A stretch of 64,000 bases of DNA from Oscillospiraceae bacterium (GCA_003514385.1 DOQR01000009.1:1-64000), one strand, 5' to 3'. Positions 35,377 through 44,369 are shown, counted from the stretch's first letter. Notes: generated from the sequence alone by a model not told the origin. Translations and numbers: made by a program.

Positions 35377-36882
35377 GTGGCAAAATACGTCCTTGCACTC
35401 GACCAGGGAACGACCAGCTCGCGAGCTATCGTTTTTGACAAGAAGGGCAACATTATAGCCAAAGCGCAGAAGGAGTTCGATCAGATTTATCCTGCTGCGG
35501 GCTGGGTTGAGCATGACCCCATGGAGATACTTTTCAGCCAGTTTCAGGCGCTGACCTCCGTCTTTTCTTCGAGCGGAGTGAAGCCCGAGGATATAGCGGC
35601 TATCGGCATAACCAATCAGCGCGAGACCACTATCATGTGGGACAGGGAGACGGGAAAGCCCGTCTATAACGCCATCGTCTGGCAGTGCCGCCGCACGGCA
35701 GAGCTCTGCGAGCAGATAAAGGCGGACGGCATGGAGGAGTACATAAAGGACAAGACGGGTCTTGTCATAGACGCATATTTCTCCGGCACAAAGATAAAGT
35801 GGATACTTGACAATGTCCCGGGCGCACGCGCGCTCGCCGAGGCGGATCAGCTGCTCTTCGGCACGGTTGAGACCTGGCTCATATGGAATCTCACCGGCGG
35901 CAGAGTGCATATAACCGACTACTCCAATGCGTCGAGAACGATGCTCTTCGATGTCGACAATCTCTGCTGGGACGAGAAGATGTGCGAATATCTCAACATC
36001 CCGATGTCCATTCTGCCTGAGGTCAAGCCTTCGAGCATGGTATACGGCAAGGTCGCTGGCGGCATAATCGGTCTTGAGGATCTCGAGGGTATCCCGATCG
36101 CGGGCGCTATAGGTGATCAGCCGGCGGCTCTGTTCGGTCAGGCATGCTTTGAGCCCGGTCAGGCGAAGAACACCTACGGTACCGGCTGCTTCCTGCTGAT
36201 GAACACGGGCGAAAAGCGCGTCAAATCGAAGAACAACCTGCTCACGGGCGTCGCCTGGGGTATCGGCGACAAGGTCGAATACGCCATTGAGGGCTCTGCA
36301 TTCAACGCTGGCTCGGTCATAAAATGGCTTCGCGACGAGCTGCATATGATAGACAACGCAAAGCGCTGCGATGAGCTCGCCGAGAGCGTGCCCGACGCAA
36401 ACGGTATATATTTTGTTCCCGCGTTCACGGGACTCGGCGCGCCCTACTGGGATATGTACGCGCGCGGCTGCATAGTCGGACTCACGCGCGGAGTCAACCG
36501 CGCTCATATCGCGAGAAGCGTCCTCGAGGCGATAGCCTATCAGATGACGGATCTCCTTGAAGCGATGGAGGACGATTCTGGTATAACATTTACCGAGCTT
36601 CGCGTCGACGGCGGCGCGAGCGTCAGCGATATCCTGCTACAGATCCAGTCGGATATGATACGCACGATAGTTGACAGACCCAAGACCGTCGAGACGACCG
36701 CCCTTGGCGCGGCATACCTTGCGGGTCTTGCCGTCGGCTACTGGAAGGACAGGGACGAGATCGCGCAGAACCGCGAGATCGAGAAGATTTTCACTCCCCA
36801 GATGGAGAAGTCGCACCGCGACGAGCTCTACAAGGGCTGGAAGCGCGCAGTCGAGCGTTCGCGCGACTGGGCGAAGGACTGA
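35377..36882 (+). CDS. glpK: Glycerol kinase
   Basis: This 501-aa FGGY-family kinase phosphorylates glycerol to glycerol-3-phosphate. The ATP-binding D-Q-G-T-T-S-S-R at the N-terminus, the [10 protein letters not shown] loop and the C-terminal D-G-G-A-S motif are all present, at the usual family length. GTG 35377 with SD GGAAGGA is preferred to ATG 35359. No glpF or glpD is next to it; the downstream neighbour is malic enzyme. Confidence 0.93.
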   Translation: MAKYVLALDQGTTSSRAIVFDKKGNIIAKAQKEFDQIYPAAGWVEHDPMEILFSQFQALTSVFSSSGVKPEDIAAIGITNQRETTIMWDRETGKPVYNAIVWQCRRTAELCEQIKADGMEEYIKDKTGLVIDAYFSGTKIKWILDNVPGARALAEADQLLFGTVETWLIWNLTGGRVHITDYSNASRTMLFDVDNLCWDEKMCEYLNIPMSILPEVKPSSMVYGKVAGGIIGLEDLEGIPIAGAIGDQPAALFGQACFEPGQAKNTYGTGCFLLMNTGEKRVKSKNNLLTGVAWGIGDKVEYAIEGSAFNAGSVIKWLRDELHMIDNAKRCDELAESVPDANGIYFVPAFTGLGAPYWDMYARGCIVGLTRGVNRAHIARSVLEAIAYQMTDLLEAMEDDSGITFTELRVDGGASVSDILLQIQSDMIRTIVDRPKTVETTALGAAYLAGLAVGYWKDRDEIAQNREIEKIFTPQMEKSHRDELYKGWKRAVERSRDWAKD

Positions 36883-36890
36883 TATTATCT

Positions 36891-36920
36891 GGCCGCCGAC
36901 CGGTTTTCTGATCGGCGGCC
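36891..36920 (+). terminator. Hairpin between glpK and malic enzyme
   Basis: A 9-bp GC stem (GGCCGCCGA with TCGGCGGCC) without a T tract. It could be a partial terminator or mRNA-stability element. Confidence 0.35.
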
Positions 36921-36963
36921 GTAAAAATAACCGGGTATTCTCGAACACGAAAGGAAAACGAAA

Positions 36964-38133
36964 ATGGATTATCTGAGCGAATCACTCAAACTGCACTATA
37001 AACTGCGCGGCAAGCTGGAGATACAGCCGAGAGCCGGGGTCAGCAACAAGGACGAGCTGTCCCTTGCCTACACCCCCGGAGTCGCGGCGGCGTGCCTCGA
37101 GATAAAGGACGATGTCAGCAAGAGCTATGACCTGACCCGCCGCTGGAACACCGTCGCCGTAGTCACGGACGGCACCGCGGTGCTTGGTCTCGGGGATATA
37201 GGTCCCGAGGCTGGCATGCCCGTCATGGAGGGCAAATGCGTGCTCTTCAAGGCGTTCGGCGGAGTCGACGCGATACCGCTTTGCGTGCGTTCAAAGGACG
37301 TTGACGATATAGTCAACACCGTCGCCCTGCTCGCAGGTTCGTTCGGCGGAGTGAATCTCGAGGATATCGCGGCTCCGCGCTGCTTTGAAATCGAGCGCAA
37401 GCTCAAGGAGCGCACGGATATACCGATTTTCCACGACGATCAGCACGGCACTGCGGTCGTCTGCCTTGCGGCGGTTGCCAATGCATTAAAGATAGTCAAA
37501 AAGCAGCTCTCCGACTGCACCGTTGTTTTCAGCGGCTCGGGCGCTGCGGGCGTTGCGATAGCGAGACTCTTCGACTCTATGGGTGCAGGCGAGATTATCA
37601 TGTGCGACCGCAAGGGCATAATCTGCGAGGGCGGCGATCTGACTCCCACAAAGGCGGAAATTGCCGCGTTCACAAACAAAAATCACCGCACCGGCACGCT
37701 TGCCGACGCGATGAAGGGCGCTGATATATTTGTCGGCGTCTCCGCTCCCGGAATCGTTACAGAGGAGATGGCGGCGTCGATGGCTGAAAATGCAATAATC
37801 ATGGCTATGGCGAACCCCGTACCCGAGATAATGCCAGACCTCGCAAAGGCGGCAGGCGCGGCGGTAGTCGGCACGGGCAGAAGCGACTTCCCAAACCAGA
37901 TAAACAACGTTCTCGCGTTCCCCGGAATTTTCCGCGGCGCGCTCGATGTCCGCGCGAGCGACATAAACGAAGAGATGAAGATAGCCGCCGCCAAGGCGAT
38001 AGCTTCGCTCGTCAGCGACGATGAGCTGAACCCCGATTATATCCTGCCTGCGGCGTTCGATGAGCGCGTCGGCAAGGCGGTCGCCGATGCGGTTGCGCAG
38101 GCGGCGAGGGACAGCGGCGTTGCGAGAATATAA
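36964..38133 (+). CDS. NAD(P)-dependent malic enzyme
   Basis: This 389-aa short bacterial malic enzyme converts malate to pyruvate and CO2. Y-T-P-G-V-A holds the catalytic Tyr, F-H-D-D-Q-H-G-T-A the metal-binding acids, and G-S-G-A-A-G-V-A the dinucleotide-binding loop. There is no phosphotransacetylase extension. It is convergent with the XRE gene, with adjacent stop codons. Confidence 0.9.
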   Translation: MDYLSESLKLHYKLRGKLEIQPRAGVSNKDELSLAYTPGVAAACLEIKDDVSKSYDLTRRWNTVAVVTDGTAVLGLGDIGPEAGMPVMEGKCVLFKAFGGVDAIPLCVRSKDVDDIVNTVALLAGSFGGVNLEDIAAPRCFEIERKLKERTDIPIFHDDQHGTAVVCLAAVANALKIVKKQLSDCTVVFSGSGAAGVAIARLFDSMGAGEIIMCDRKGIICEGGDLTPTKAEIAAFTNKNHRTGTLADAMKGADIFVGVSAPGIVTEEMAASMAENAIIMAMANPVPEIMPDLAKAAGAAVVGTGRSDFPNQINNVLAFPGIFRGALDVRASDINEEMKIAAAKAIASLVSDDELNPDYILPAAFDERVGKAVADAVAQAARDSGVARI

Positions 38134-38784
38134 TTAAAATTTCGTGGTGTAGCCGCCGTCGAGCTTTATTCCGCTTTTTTCGCAGCGGGATTCAACAAAG
38201 CTCTGCGTCCGGTCGATGACTGTTCTGAAGCTCATAGGCATTTTTGCGGGAGCGCGGCGCGGCGAGTGGCTGCCCTGCGTTATCAGCTCGCTTTCGATGC
38301 AGTCGAGAATATGCAGATAGGCGGGGTCGTTGAGAATATCGGCATTGGGCACCCAATCGCTCGGGAGATTGCCCTTGGCGGTCTCCGCGATTATGATTCG
38401 GTACATCATGAGGCTGTATATCCTGTGCAGGGAGTCGACGGTTGAGTCATTACTCTCCTGCGGGAAAGTCAGAAATTTGCGCAGCTTTCCTGCGACGCGG
38501 AATATAGTTAATGTGTTGAGCTCCGAGTCGGAGGGCAGGTCGCCTTTGATGCCGAACGCGCCCTCGAATCCGCGCTTCGATTCGCTCAGTCCCAGCAGGT
38601 AGTCCGTGGTGACATTGTAGTAATCCGCCGCTCGGCAGAGAAAATCGAGCCCGCATTCGCGTATGCCGTTTTCGTAGTGTGAGAGCAGCGCTTGCGAGAC
38701 TCCGAGTCCTGCGGCGGCTTCCTTTTGGCTCAGCCCCTTTTCTTTTCTGAGCGAAGACAAGCGCGCGGTTATATTTGTTGCCAT
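38134..38784 (-). CDS. XRE-family regulator
   Basis: This 216-aa protein has an N-terminal XRE HTH at about residues 8-62 (K-G-L-S-Q-K-E-A-A-A-G-L-G-V-S, then L-S-H-Y-E-N-G-I-R). The C-terminal region is helical without a recognised ligand domain. A 17-bp palindrome lies 14 bp upstream of its start, suggesting autoregulation. Confidence 0.85.
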   Translation of the reverse strand: MATNITARLSSLRKEKGLSQKEAAAGLGVSQALLSHYENGIRECGLDFLCRAADYYNVTTDYLLGLSESKRGFEGAFGIKGDLPSDSELNTLTIFRVAGKLRKFLTFPQESNDSTVDSLHRIYSLMMYRIIIAETAKGNLPSDWVPNADILNDPAYLHILDCIESELITQGSHSPRRAPAKMPMSFRTVIDRTQSFVESRCEKSGIKLDGGYTTKF

Positions 38785-38797
38785 AACGATACCTCTT

Positions 38798-38814
38798 TTA
38801 TACAGTCTGTATAA
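38798..38814. promoter_or_regulatory. Candidate XRE operator
   Basis: TTATACA, 3 nt, TGTATAA between the XRE start and the divergent phosphatase-fold gene. Its position and size fit a dimeric XRE repressor site. Confidence 0.5.
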
Positions 38815-38887
38815 TCATTATATCAGAGATTCAAGAATTTTCAATCATACAGTTCAACAAAATACTCAGCGTATTTTTGGAGGAAAC

Positions 38888-39529
38888 ATGAAAAGCTATA
38901 TAGTTTATATCATAAGAAGCGGCGCGACAAAGGAGGAGACCGAGGGAAAATATATCGGTCACACCGACGTTGAGCTCAGCGAAGAGGGCAGAAAGCAGCT
39001 CGAGAATATGCGCTCGGAGCTTGTCTATCCGCCCGTCGGCGCGGTCATATCGAGTCCGCTCAAGCGCTGCACCGACACCGCGGCGATACTCTATCCCGAC
39101 AACAAGTGCATTACTATAGATTCGCTCATAGAGTGCAACTTCGGCGAGTTCGAGGGCAAGGATGCGGAGGAGCTCAAAGACTATCCGATGTTCCCACGCT
39201 GGCTCGCTGGCGAGCAGGGCGTTGAGCCGCCGTTCGGCGAGAGTAACGAGGCGTTCGCAAAGCGCGTGTGCGAGGGATTCATAAAAATAATCGACGGTCT
39301 GATAAAGACCGAGACCGACCGCGCGGCGATAGTCACACACGGCGGCGTGATGATGGCACTGCTCACAAATTTCGGTCTGCCCCAGCTGCCGATGCACGAG
39401 TGGATAACTCCGAACGGCTGCGGCTACACGCTGCGCATAACCCCGTCGCTGTGGATGCGCGGGCACAAGCTGGAGGTCGTCTACGAGTTCCCGTATGAGA
39501 AGAACGACGAGGACGGCGAAGAAGAATAA
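38888..39529 (+). CDS. Histidine-phosphatase-fold protein with altered RHG motif
   Basis: This 213-aa phosphoglycerate-mutase-like protein shows the family layout: I-G-H-T-D-V-E-L-S-E-E-G, S-S-P-L-K-R-C, E-C-N-F-G-E-F-E-G and V-T-H-G-G-V-M. The N-terminal R-H-G, whose His becomes phosphorylated, reads R-S-G (AGA AGC GGC) at residues 8-10. Classical phosphatase activity is therefore doubtful. It is followed by the yigZ-family gene and may be co-transcribed with it. Confidence 0.8.
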   Translation: MKSYIVYIIRSGATKEETEGKYIGHTDVELSEEGRKQLENMRSELVYPPVGAVISSPLKRCTDTAAILYPDNKCITIDSLIECNFGEFEGKDAEELKDYPMFPRWLAGEQGVEPPFGESNEAFAKRVCEGFIKIIDGLIKTETDRAAIVTHGGVMMALLTNFGLPQLPMHEWITPNGCGYTLRITPSLWMRGHKLEVVYEFPYEKNDEDGEEE

Positions 39530-39550
39530 ATTTTGACGGGAGGCGGCAAT

Positions 39551-40171
39551 ATGCAGTACAGAACCATAAGAGCGGCGGCGAGCGCCGAGTTCGTTGAAAA
39601 GCGTTCGCGGTTCATCGGCTATATATCGCCCGTCACGACTCAGCAGGACGCGATAGCGTTTATTGATTCGATAAAGTCGAAGCACTGGGACGCGACTCAC
39701 AATGTCCCGGCATATATAATCAGAGAGGGCAACATATGCCGCTTTTCGGATGACGGCGAGCCGCAGGGCACTGCGGGAATGCCGGCACTCAATGTCCTAC
39801 AAAAAGAAGAGCTGACCGACTGCGTTTTGGTTGTCACCCGATATTTCGGCGGAATACTTCTCGGCGGCGGGGGACTCGTCAGAGCCTATTCGCATGCGGC
39901 GAAAATCGCAGTCGATGCGGGCGGCATAGTGACCCGCGCGGAGTGCAGTATAGTAAAAATCCGCTGCGACTACACATTTTACGGGCGGCTCGCCTCGCTT
40001 ATCCCGGAGCAGGGCGGCATAGTTGAGGACACGGCGTTCGAGGACGTGGTGACGGTAAAAATGAGAATACCGCAGGAGCTTGAGCCTGCGTTTGAGGCGC
40101 GGCTCGTTGACCTTAGCAACGGCACTTGCCGCGGAGAAATAACAGACACGGTTTTTGCGGATATAGACTGA
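39551..40171 (+). CDS. YigZ/IMPACT-family protein
   Basis: This 206-aa protein has the UPF0029 signature (F-S-D-D-G-E-P-Q-G-T-A-G-x-P, then V-T-R-Y-F-G-G-I-L-L-G-G-G-G-L-V-R-A-Y) and a C-terminal DUF1949-like ferredoxin-fold domain. ATG 39551 with SD GGGAGG is chosen over TTG 39533. The role of the family in bacteria is unsettled. It is linked in eukaryotes to translation control. Confidence 0.88.
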   Translation: MQYRTIRAAASAEFVEKRSRFIGYISPVTTQQDAIAFIDSIKSKHWDATHNVPAYIIREGNICRFSDDGEPQGTAGMPALNVLQKEELTDCVLVVTRYFGGILLGGGGLVRAYSHAAKIAVDAGGIVTRAECSIVKIRCDYTFYGRLASLIPEQGGIVEDTAFEDVVTVKMRIPQELEPAFEARLVDLSNGTCRGEITDTVFADID

Positions 40172-40182
40172 GGAGGAGAAAA

Positions 40183-40827
40183 ATGAAGATACTTTTTCAG
40201 GGCGATTCGATAACGGACGGCAACAGATACAAAGAGCCCGAACGCCGCCACGATCTCAACCATCAGATAGGGCACAGCTACGCATTTATTGTCAGCGGTA
40301 TGCTCGGCGCGGAATATCCGGATGCCGGACTTCGATTTGTAAACCGAGGCATTTCCGGCGACACGACGCGCGGACTGCTCCGCCGCTGGCGCGAGGATGC
40401 GCTCGATATAGAGCCGGATGTTTTGAGCCTGCTCATCGGCACGAACGACTGCTTCCTTGAGGGCGAAAATCATGTTGAGCCAGAGGAATACGAAAAGAAT
40501 CTCGAAAGCATACTCTCGCAGTCGTTTGAAACGAACGGGGAGCTGAAAGTGTTTCTCATGGAGCCGTTCTTCCTGCCGACAAAGGACAGATTCAAGGAGG
40601 AAGAGAATACTTGCCGCGAAGAGATAGGCAGATATTCGCAAATCTGCCGCCGCATTTCCGAAAAGGACGGCAGGATATTTTTCATCCCGCTTCAGCACCT
40701 GTTTGATGAAGCCGCAGAGGGACGTGACTGCGCCTACTGGATTTGGGACGGCATCCACCCGACGGAGAGCGGGCACGCGCTGATAGCGCGCGAGTGGATA
40801 AAAGCATTCAAGGCGATGTTTGAATAA
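40183..40827 (+). CDS. SGNH/GDSL-family hydrolase
   Basis: This 214-aa esterase-type protein has block I G-D-S-I-T-D-G, block II Gly in N-R-G-I-S-G-D-T, block III G-T-N-D and block V D-G-I-H-P-T. These supply the Ser, oxyanion-hole residues and the Asp/His pair. ATG 40183 follows GAGGAGG. There is no signal peptide, so it is intracellular, possibly acting as an acetyl esterase on sugars. Confidence 0.85.
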   Translation: MKILFQGDSITDGNRYKEPERRHDLNHQIGHSYAFIVSGMLGAEYPDAGLRFVNRGISGDTTRGLLRRWREDALDIEPDVLSLLIGTNDCFLEGENHVEPEEYEKNLESILSQSFETNGELKVFLMEPFFLPTKDRFKEEENTCREEIGRYSQICRRISEKDGRIFFIPLQHLFDEAAEGRDCAYWIWDGIHPTESGHALIAREWIKAFKAMFE

Positions 40828-40837
40828 GTTTTATCAG

Positions 40838-40890
40838 CCTCACTTGTGTAAATGGAGGTGGCTCGGCGAAGATGAGACGGAGGGATTGCA
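40838..40890 (+). repeat. Palindromic repeat copy 1 (5' of the DUF559 gene)
   Basis: This unit has the form CACTTGTGTAAATGGAGGTG, a variable hairpin, then GGAGGGATTG. It ends exactly at the DUF559 start codon and supplies its Shine-Dalgarno. Three more copies follow at 41235, 41378 and 41480. Confidence 0.7.
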
Positions 40891-41262
40891 ATGCAGTCGA
40901 AACATAACAAACAGCTTGTTCCGTTGGCAAAGCAACTGCGAAAAGAGATGACAAAAGAGGAACGGCATCTCTGGTATGATTTTTTGCGCAATTATCCTAT
41001 CCGTTTTTCAAGACAAAAGGTACTTGGAAGATATATCGCGGATTTTTACAGCGCAAAAGTCAAACTCGTTATAGAACTTGATGGTTCTCAGCACTATGAA
41101 AGTGAAGCCATGGAAAAAGATGCAGAGAGAACAGAATTTTTAGAGAAATACGGACTTAAAATAATTCGTATCCCCAATAATGAAATCAACGAAAATTTTG
41201 ACGGCGTTTGTGATTATATAGATTTCGCAGTAAAACAATCCCTCAGTCAGCCTGACGGCTGA
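40891..41262 (+). CDS. DUF559 (Vsr-like) endonuclease-fold protein
   Basis: This 123-aa protein shows the DUF559 pattern: R-K-E-M-T-K-E-E-R-H-L-W-Y near the start, F-S-R-Q-K-V-L-G-R-Y-I-A-D-F-Y, then V-I-E-L-D-G-S-Q-H-Y (PD-(D/E)XK-like core) and I-I-R-I-P-N-N-E. The start is within reach of GGAGGG contributed by repeat copy 1 and the stop codon lies inside inverted repeat copy 2. The gene therefore fills the space between two inverted repeats. I infer a role in repeat spread, with no direct proof. Confidence 0.8.
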   Translation: MQSKHNKQLVPLAKQLRKEMTKEERHLWYDFLRNYPIRFSRQKVLGRYIADFYSAKVKLVIELDGSQHYESEAMEKDAERTEFLEKYGLKIIRIPNNEINENFDGVCDYIDFAVKQSLSQPDG

Positions 41263-41287
41263 CAGCTCCCTTTACACAAGGGAGCCT
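41235..41287 (-). repeat. Palindromic repeat copy 2 (inverted)
   Basis: The reverse complement reads GCTCCCTTGTGTAAAGGGAG, a variable hairpin, then GAGGGATTGT. It contains the last codons and the stop of the DUF559 gene. Confidence 0.7.
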
Positions 41288-41306
41288 AAAATAGCCCCAA
41301 CAAAAA

Positions 41307-41334
41307 ATCCTCCGTATGGTATCATACGGGGGAT
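41307..41334. repeat. Hairpin repeat ATCCTCCGTATG, copy 1
   Basis: Near-perfect 12-bp arms (one G-T mismatch) with a 4-nt loop. The same hairpin recurs at 41570-41597, bracketing repeat copies 3 and 4. Confidence 0.6.
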
Positions 41335-41377
41335 ACAACGTGTCAATAAACCCGGTTTTTGGGATGCAAAAATCAAA

Positions 41378-41424
41378 GCCTCCCTTGTGTAAAGGGAGGT
41401 GGCGCGAAGCGCCGGAGGGATTGT
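41378..41424 (+). repeat. Palindromic repeat copy 3
   Basis: CCTCCCTTGTGTAAAGGGAG followed by GGCGCGAAGCGCC (a perfect small hairpin) and GGAGGGATTGT. Same orientation as copy 1. Confidence 0.7.
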
Positions 41425-41479
41425 TCCGAATAAGTTGAAATTTTTCAAAAATGCTGAGTATTTTGAACTTTCATTACAA

Positions 41480-41534
41480 CAACCCCTCAGTCACGGCTTA
41501 GCCGTGACAGCTCCCCTTACACAGGGGAGCCTTG
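41480..41534 (-). repeat. Palindromic repeat copy 4 (inverted)
   Basis: The inverted unit contains CCCCTCAG, the hairpin TCACGGCTTAGCCGTGA and CTCCCCTTACACAGGGGAG. It pairs with copy 3 across about 55 bp of non-coding sequence, like copies 1 and 2 but without a gene between them. Confidence 0.7.
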
Positions 41535-41569
41535 AGTCCGTGCAATGACAGACTTTTTCGACAGACTGA

Positions 41570-41597
41570 ATCCTCCGTATGAATCCATACGGAGGAT
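41570..41597. repeat. Hairpin repeat ATCCTCCGTATG, copy 2
   Basis: Perfect 12-bp arms with a 4-nt loop, then AACTTTTT on the plus strand. It lies 16 bp from the 3' end of the GPH transporter gene and may serve as a terminator. Confidence 0.6.
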
Positions 41598-41612
41598 AAC
41601 TTTTTGCTTTGA

Positions 41613-43076
41613 TTATTTCTCGGCGGCTGCGGCGGTTCTTCTTGCCTGGAGCGCGTCGGATATCTCCTGCTTCTTCTTGCCGACGATATCGTATTTGAAT
41701 ATTGGAATAGCGGAGAGCAGGGAGAGAATACCGGGGACAACGGCGTAGGCGAAGAACACGATGTCCTTTGTCTTTGTCGCGAATCCGGCGGCGGTGCCTG
41801 CGGCGATCTCGCGCACGGTGTCCGAATAGCCGGAGACCTGAACGAACACAAGACCGAGCGCCGTGCCGAGCGCAAGGCAGATTTTGATAGTCAGCGTGAG
41901 CACCGAATATGCTGTGCCCTCCATGCGCTTGCCGGTCTCGTACTCATAGTAGTCAACGCAGTCGGCGGTCATTATCATGGGCATGAGGTTGACGGACGCA
42001 AACTGGAGACCCATGAGGAACAGCGAGAAGTAGAAGAGGATGGTGAGCACCATGTTGTCGGGGTTCGTGAACCAGAAGTGGGCTATCACAAACGAGAGTA
42101 CGGATGCGATGAAGCCGTATACCGAAAGACCGATAAAGACCTTCTTTTCGTCGAGCTTCTTTATGAGGAACGGGCAGGCGGCCATGCTTATCATCGTGCC
42201 TATCGCGGTCGAGATGCCGAGCACGGCGACGAGGTTCTGCGAGCCGAGAAGAATGTTGGCGGCCTGAACCTGAATGCCCATAGCCATCTGACGGCCGAAG
42301 CCGAGGAAATATGAGATTATAACGAGCATGAACGGCTTGTTCGATTTGAGCGCGTTCAGCATATCTTTAAAAGAAATCTTTTCGCCCGCCGAGTAGGGCA
42401 CGCGCTCCTTGTTGATGAGCGGGATGAGCATGAACAGCACGCAGCCGAGCACGGCCGTGAGGACGGCTGTGAACAGATACTCGTTTGCTATCATCGGCAG
42501 ATCCGTCTCACCGCTCTTGACGAGCACCTTGGAGCCTCCGGGAATGATAAGGCAGGCTATCGGCACTATAACGACGCAGGCTGAGAAGCCTATCTGCTTG
42601 AAGGTGTTCGAAATTGAGACGACATTTGTGCGCTCCGTCGGGTCGGGGGTGAGGACGGAGGCTATGCCCTGCGAGGGCACGTCGCCGAGGGTCATCGCAA
42701 AGCTCCAGAGCAGGTAGGTCACGAAGATCCATATGTAAGTTGCCGCTTTGTTCGTCTTGAACGGCACATCGATGAATACGACCGCAGACATGACGAGCAG
42801 GGGCAGGATCGATTTTGCAATCATCGATTTGAACTTGCCGTTTTTGCTCTTCGAGCGGTCGATCATATTGCCGACGAACGGGTCGAAAACTGCGGAGAGA
42901 ATCTTCGCCACGAGCACGAGAATACCGACGACTGCGATGTCCGCGCCGAGAATCGAAGCGTCAAACTCCGCCTGATATGAATTCAGGAGTCCTACTATCG
43001 CCTGGAAGCCGAAAAGGCCGAGCGAATAGGCGGCGATTTCCTTGAAGTTCATATACTTTCCTTTTGATGAACTCAT
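41613..43076 (-). CDS. GPH-family sugar:cation symporter
   Basis: This 487-aa inner-membrane protein has about twelve hydrophobic segments. It carries the GPH (MelB/XylP-type) landmarks D-P-F-V-G-N-M-I-D-R-S in the loop after TM2 and Y-Y-E-Y-E-T-G-K-R-M-E-G near TM10. It should import a glycoside, pentoside or hexuronide with a cation. No adjacent hydrolase indicates the substrate. It is divergent from galM across a 236-bp gap. Confidence 0.85.
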   Translation of the reverse strand: MSSSKGKYMNFKEIAAYSLGLFGFQAIVGLLNSYQAEFDASILGADIAVVGILVLVAKILSAVFDPFVGNMIDRSKSKNGKFKSMIAKSILPLLVMSAVVFIDVPFKTNKAATYIWIFVTYLLWSFAMTLGDVPSQGIASVLTPDPTERTNVVSISNTFKQIGFSACVVIVPIACLIIPGGSKVLVKSGETDLPMIANEYLFTAVLTAVLGCVLFMLIPLINKERVPYSAGEKISFKDMLNALKSNKPFMLVIISYFLGFGRQMAMGIQVQAANILLGSQNLVAVLGISTAIGTMISMAACPFLIKKLDEKKVFIGLSVYGFIASVLSFVIAHFWFTNPDNMVLTILFYFSLFLMGLQFASVNLMPMIMTADCVDYYEYETGKRMEGTAYSVLTLTIKICLALGTALGLVFVQVSGYSDTVREIAAGTAAGFATKTKDIVFFAYAVVPGILSLLSAIPIFKYDIVGKKKQEISDALQARRTAAAAEK

Positions 43077-43245
43077 TGTTATTCCCCTTTCAGCAAGCCC
43101 CGAATCGTTCTTTGCCGCAAATTCAAGGCTTTACTGTACTAAATTGATTTTATTATAAACTGTGAATTTGCCCGTGTCAATATGGATGCTGTAATTTTTG
43201 CCGACAGATTCAGCTTTTCTGTTGCGTGTCGGCGCGCCGTTCGGC

Positions 43246-43274
43246 TTGACACTTGTCTCTATTAAATGTATAAT
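43246..43274 (+). promoter_or_regulatory. Promoter of galM (and likely ilvB operon)
   Basis: TTGACA, 17 bp, TATAAT, a perfect consensus 38 bp before the galM ATG. Confidence 0.8.
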
Positions 43275-43312
43275 TTACCATGAGTTAATATAACAGCAGG
43301 AGGATAAAATCA

Positions 43313-44350
43313 ATGATTTCAAAGAAACTTTTCGGCACTCTTTCCGACGGCAGAGAGGTCGATATATACGAGCTCAAGAACGCAAACGGCGTCAGTGCGT
43401 CCGTTATTACATACGGCGCAACCTGGCAGTCGCTTTTTGCGCCCGACAGAGACGGCAATTTCGAGGATGTTCTTATCGGCTTCGACGATCTCAAGGGTCA
43501 TGTCGAGCGCTCGGACTATCAGGGTCAGATCGTCGGCAGATATGCGAACCGTATCTGCGGCGGACATTTTACCGTTAACGGCAAAGAATTTGATGTTGTA
43601 AAGAACGAGAACGGCAAGACCTGCCTGCACGGCGGCGGCGAGTTTTCGCACGCTGTCTGGGCGGCAAAAGTCGAGGGCGAGAGCCTTGTTCTCGAATATA
43701 AGAGCGACGAGGGCTCGAACGGCTTCCCCGGCGCGATGAGCGCAAAGGTGACTTATACTCTTGATGACAGCAACGAGCTTTCGATTGCATATGAGGCTGT
43801 CTGCACCGAGGACACGCCGATAAACATGACGAATCACGCGTATTTCAATCTCGGCTCGTATAAGCGTCCGAACGTGCTCTCTCAGGAGCTTCGCCTGTCC
43901 GCGTCGCGCTACACTCCCATTGATGAGGACAGCATACCGACCGGCGAGATAAGAGATGTCACCGGCACGGCATTCGATTTCAGACAGATGAAAGCCATCG
44001 GCAGGGATATAGATCAGGACGACGATCAGCTCATCATCGGATGCAACGGCTACGACCACAATTTCTGCATCGATGAGGGCACGCAGGGCGCGTTTGCGAC
44101 TGCATATGACCCGGAGAGCGGGCGCGTTATGGAAGTTACTACGGATATGCCCGGCGTTCAGCTCTACACCGGCAACTTCCTCGACAAGATACCCGGCAAG
44201 GGCGGCACGCTGATGAACAAATATGCCGGCTTCTGCCTTGAGACCCAGTTCTATCCCGATTCTCCGAACCAGCCGAACTTCCCGTCCTGCATTTTCAAAG
44301 CGGGCGAAAAGTTCAGAAGCCGCACAAGCTTCAAATTCTCGGTAAAATAA
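43313..44350 (+). CDS. galM: Aldose 1-epimerase (galactose mutarotase)
   Basis: This 345-aa beta-sandwich enzyme interconverts alpha and beta anomers of hexoses. The key residues are in N-H-A-Y-F-N-L-G (general acid His), Y-D-H-N-F and L-E-T-Q-F-Y-P-D-S (general base Glu). SD is AGGAGG. The ilvB gene starts 19 bp downstream with no terminator between, so read-through is likely. Confidence 0.9.
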   Translation: MISKKLFGTLSDGREVDIYELKNANGVSASVITYGATWQSLFAPDRDGNFEDVLIGFDDLKGHVERSDYQGQIVGRYANRICGGHFTVNGKEFDVVKNENGKTCLHGGGEFSHAVWAAKVEGESLVLEYKSDEGSNGFPGAMSAKVTYTLDDSNELSIAYEAVCTEDTPINMTNHAYFNLGSYKRPNVLSQELRLSASRYTPIDEDSIPTGEIRDVTGTAFDFRQMKAIGRDIDQDDDQLIIGCNGYDHNFCIDEGTQGAFATAYDPESGRVMEVTTDMPGVQLYTGNFLDKIPGKGGTLMNKYAGFCLETQFYPDSPNQPNFPSCIFKAGEKFRSRTSFKFSVK

Positions 44351-44369
44351 ATTTTTCAGAGGCGTGTTT

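Noticed and set aside
35221..36507. 428-aa minus-strand ORF opposite glpK
   Set aside because: It is antisense to unmistakable glycerol kinase and has no start signal or family similarity.
40838..41534. CRISPR array
   Set aside because: The repeats are few, palindromic, alternate in orientation and have unequal spacing. No Cas gene is nearby.
44351..44369. Branched-chain leader peptide before ilvB
   Set aside because: The gap after galM is only 19 bp and holds just a ribosome-binding site.
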